Assembly: GCA_949283445.1 (NCBI GenBank)
Contig: CASDTD010000168.1
Location: 1-7,969 of the forward strand
DNA from: an uncultured Coriobacteriia bacterium
GTDB lineage: Bacteria; Actinomycetota; Coriobacteriia; Coriobacteriales; QAMH01
Direction of reading: 5' to 3'
Length of the DNA: 7,969 bases
Each line of letters starts with the position of its first letter. The stretch's first letter is position 1. The position numbers were made by a program, and so were the translations under genes. Below are positions 7,453 through 7,969 of this stretch, one piece after another. Under the pieces are notes generated by a model. The model searched no databases and was not told where the DNA came from. It was given only the letters and a program-made list of their open reading frames with translations.

Positions 7453-7494
7453 TGACTTTCCTCCTTGAGAGACTTTCTCTTGCATTCCTTGCAT
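7446..7494 (-). repeat. Three ATGCAAG repeats around the pstS start
   Basis: Reading the minus strand, ATGCAAG occurs at 7494-7488, 7485-7479 and 7452-7446. The first two are 9 bases apart, start to start, in the gap between the second pstB and pstS; the third includes the pstS start codon. Tandem short direct repeats are the usual form of PhoP/PhoB boxes, but this 9-base period and sequence match neither the E. coli nor the Bacillus consensus I know. No convincing sigma-70 promoter pair is visible in the gap. Confidence 0.4.
7460..7466 (-). promoter_or_regulatory. Ribosome binding site of pstS
   Basis: On the minus strand AAGGAGG is 7 bases ahead of the ATG at 7452. It decides the pstS start in favour of 7452 over 7494. 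A small stem (7468-7472 with 7476-7480, 5 base pairs) lies immediately upstream of it. Confidence 0.85.
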
Positions 7495-7525
7495 TTATCT
7501 TCAGGCCAGAAGCGCACGAGCGCGC

Positions 7526-7969
7526 CTAACCGAAATGCCCCGTTATGTAGTCTTGGGTGCGTTTATCCTCCGGATTGGAGAAAATCTTGTCCGTCGGCCC
7601 CCATTCCACCAGCCCGGCAGGGTGCTCCATGGACTCGCGCAGCATGAACGCCGTCGTGTCGGACACGCGCGTGGCCTGCTGCATGTTGTGCGTGACGATG
7701 ATGATGGTCATGTCCTTCTTGAGCGCATGAATCGTTTCCTCGATCTGGCCCGTGGAGATGGGGTCGAGCGCCGAACACGGCTCGTCCATGAGCAGGACCT
7801 CCGGGTTCGTGGCCAGAGCGCGCGCGATGCACAGGCGCTGCTGCTGGCCGCCGGACAGGCCGAACGCGCTTTTCTTGAGCTCGTCTTTGACCTCGTCCCA
7901 GAGTGCTGCCGCGCGCAGGCTTTTCTCGACGATCCCGTCGAGCTCCTCGCGCTTTTTCGTGCCGCGCAG
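7526..7969 (-). CDS. pstB: Second PstB phosphate ABC transporter ATPase, 3' part (truncated by window edge)
   Basis: The reading frame stays open from the right edge, giving the last 147 residues of a PstB. Visible are signature LSGGQQQR, Walker B VLLMDEP, the SALDP D-loop, VTHN with the switch histidine, and a PstB-type C-terminus (DYITGHFG). Walker A and Q-loop lie beyond the window. Compared with the pstB at 3733-4569 it aligns throughout but is clearly diverged, with about five extra residues in [17 protein letters not shown] before the final segment. It ends 73 bases before the pstS start with no strong terminator between, so pstS may be partly served by read-through. Whether a whole second pst cluster lies upstream cannot be seen. 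Assignment to PstB is firm; it is not evidently a pseudogene in the visible part. Confidence 0.93.
   Translation of the reverse strand: MRGTKKREELDGIVEKSLRAAALWDEVKDELKKSAFGLSGGQQQRLCIARALATNPEVLLMDEPCSALDPISTGQIEETIHALKKDMTIIIVTHNMQQATRVSDTTAFMLRESMEHPAGLVEWGPTDKIFSNPEDKRTQDYITGHFG

Noticed and set aside
5368..7455. A 695-residue open frame on the plus strand
   Set aside because: It lies antisense across pstA, pstC and pstS. Its Asp/His/Arg-rich product has no recognisable domain, and long antisense frames are expected opposite GC-rich genes.
7453..7494. A 14-residue extension of PstS starting at 7494
   Set aside because: The lipoprotein signal begins properly at 7452 with an ideal AAGGAGG at 7 bases; the extension would put a polar stretch before the signal.
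7512..7523. GCGC-ACGA-GCGC mini-hairpin after the second pstB
   Set aside because: Four base pairs without a T-run are too weak for a terminator.

Overview
The window is GC-rich and bacterial, with tightly packed genes. High GC, overlapping genes, a Gly-rich lipoprotein PstS and a possible leaderless transcript fit a high-GC Gram-positive, possibly a gut Coriobacteriia member (Eggerthellales-like). That placement is inference from gene style, not from a marker gene.

Left part (1-1378): a 71-bp nested inverted repeat supplies the stop codon of a minus-strand DNA-deoxyinosine (hypoxanthine) glycosylase gene, a base-excision repair enzyme. Diverging from it on the plus strand is a two-gene unit: an unrecognised 58-residue Cys/His-containing protein with an acidic tail, overlapping the start of a gamma-carbonic-anhydrase-family hexapeptide-repeat protein. 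A GC-rich hairpin follows at the convergent junction.

Middle (1379-3057): a minus-strand AlbA_2 (Schlafen-type) / HATPase / winged-helix regulator-like protein. It is headed by an extremely AT-rich tract (11 G/C in the 100 bases 2861-2960), so gene plus leader look like an accessory insertion. A strong intrinsic terminator closing the operon to its right sits at 2989-3027.

Right part (3058-7969): the high-affinity phosphate uptake operon, transcribed leftward as pstS-pstC-pstA-pstB-phoU with overlapping or nearly touching genes from pstC onward. PstS binds phosphate outside the membrane, PstC and PstA form the channel, PstB hydrolyses ATP, and PhoU couples transport status to Pho signalling. 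Upstream of pstS, running off the right edge, is the 3' half of a second, divergent pstB paralogue. The organism therefore has two PstB ATPases here, either from a second pst cluster upstream or in an unusual split arrangement.

I do not see a clearly new defence or mobile system. The most worthwhile leads are the terminal palindrome, the small protein coupled to the carbonic-anhydrase homologue, the AT-rich regulator cassette, and the second pstB with the repeats ahead of pstS.
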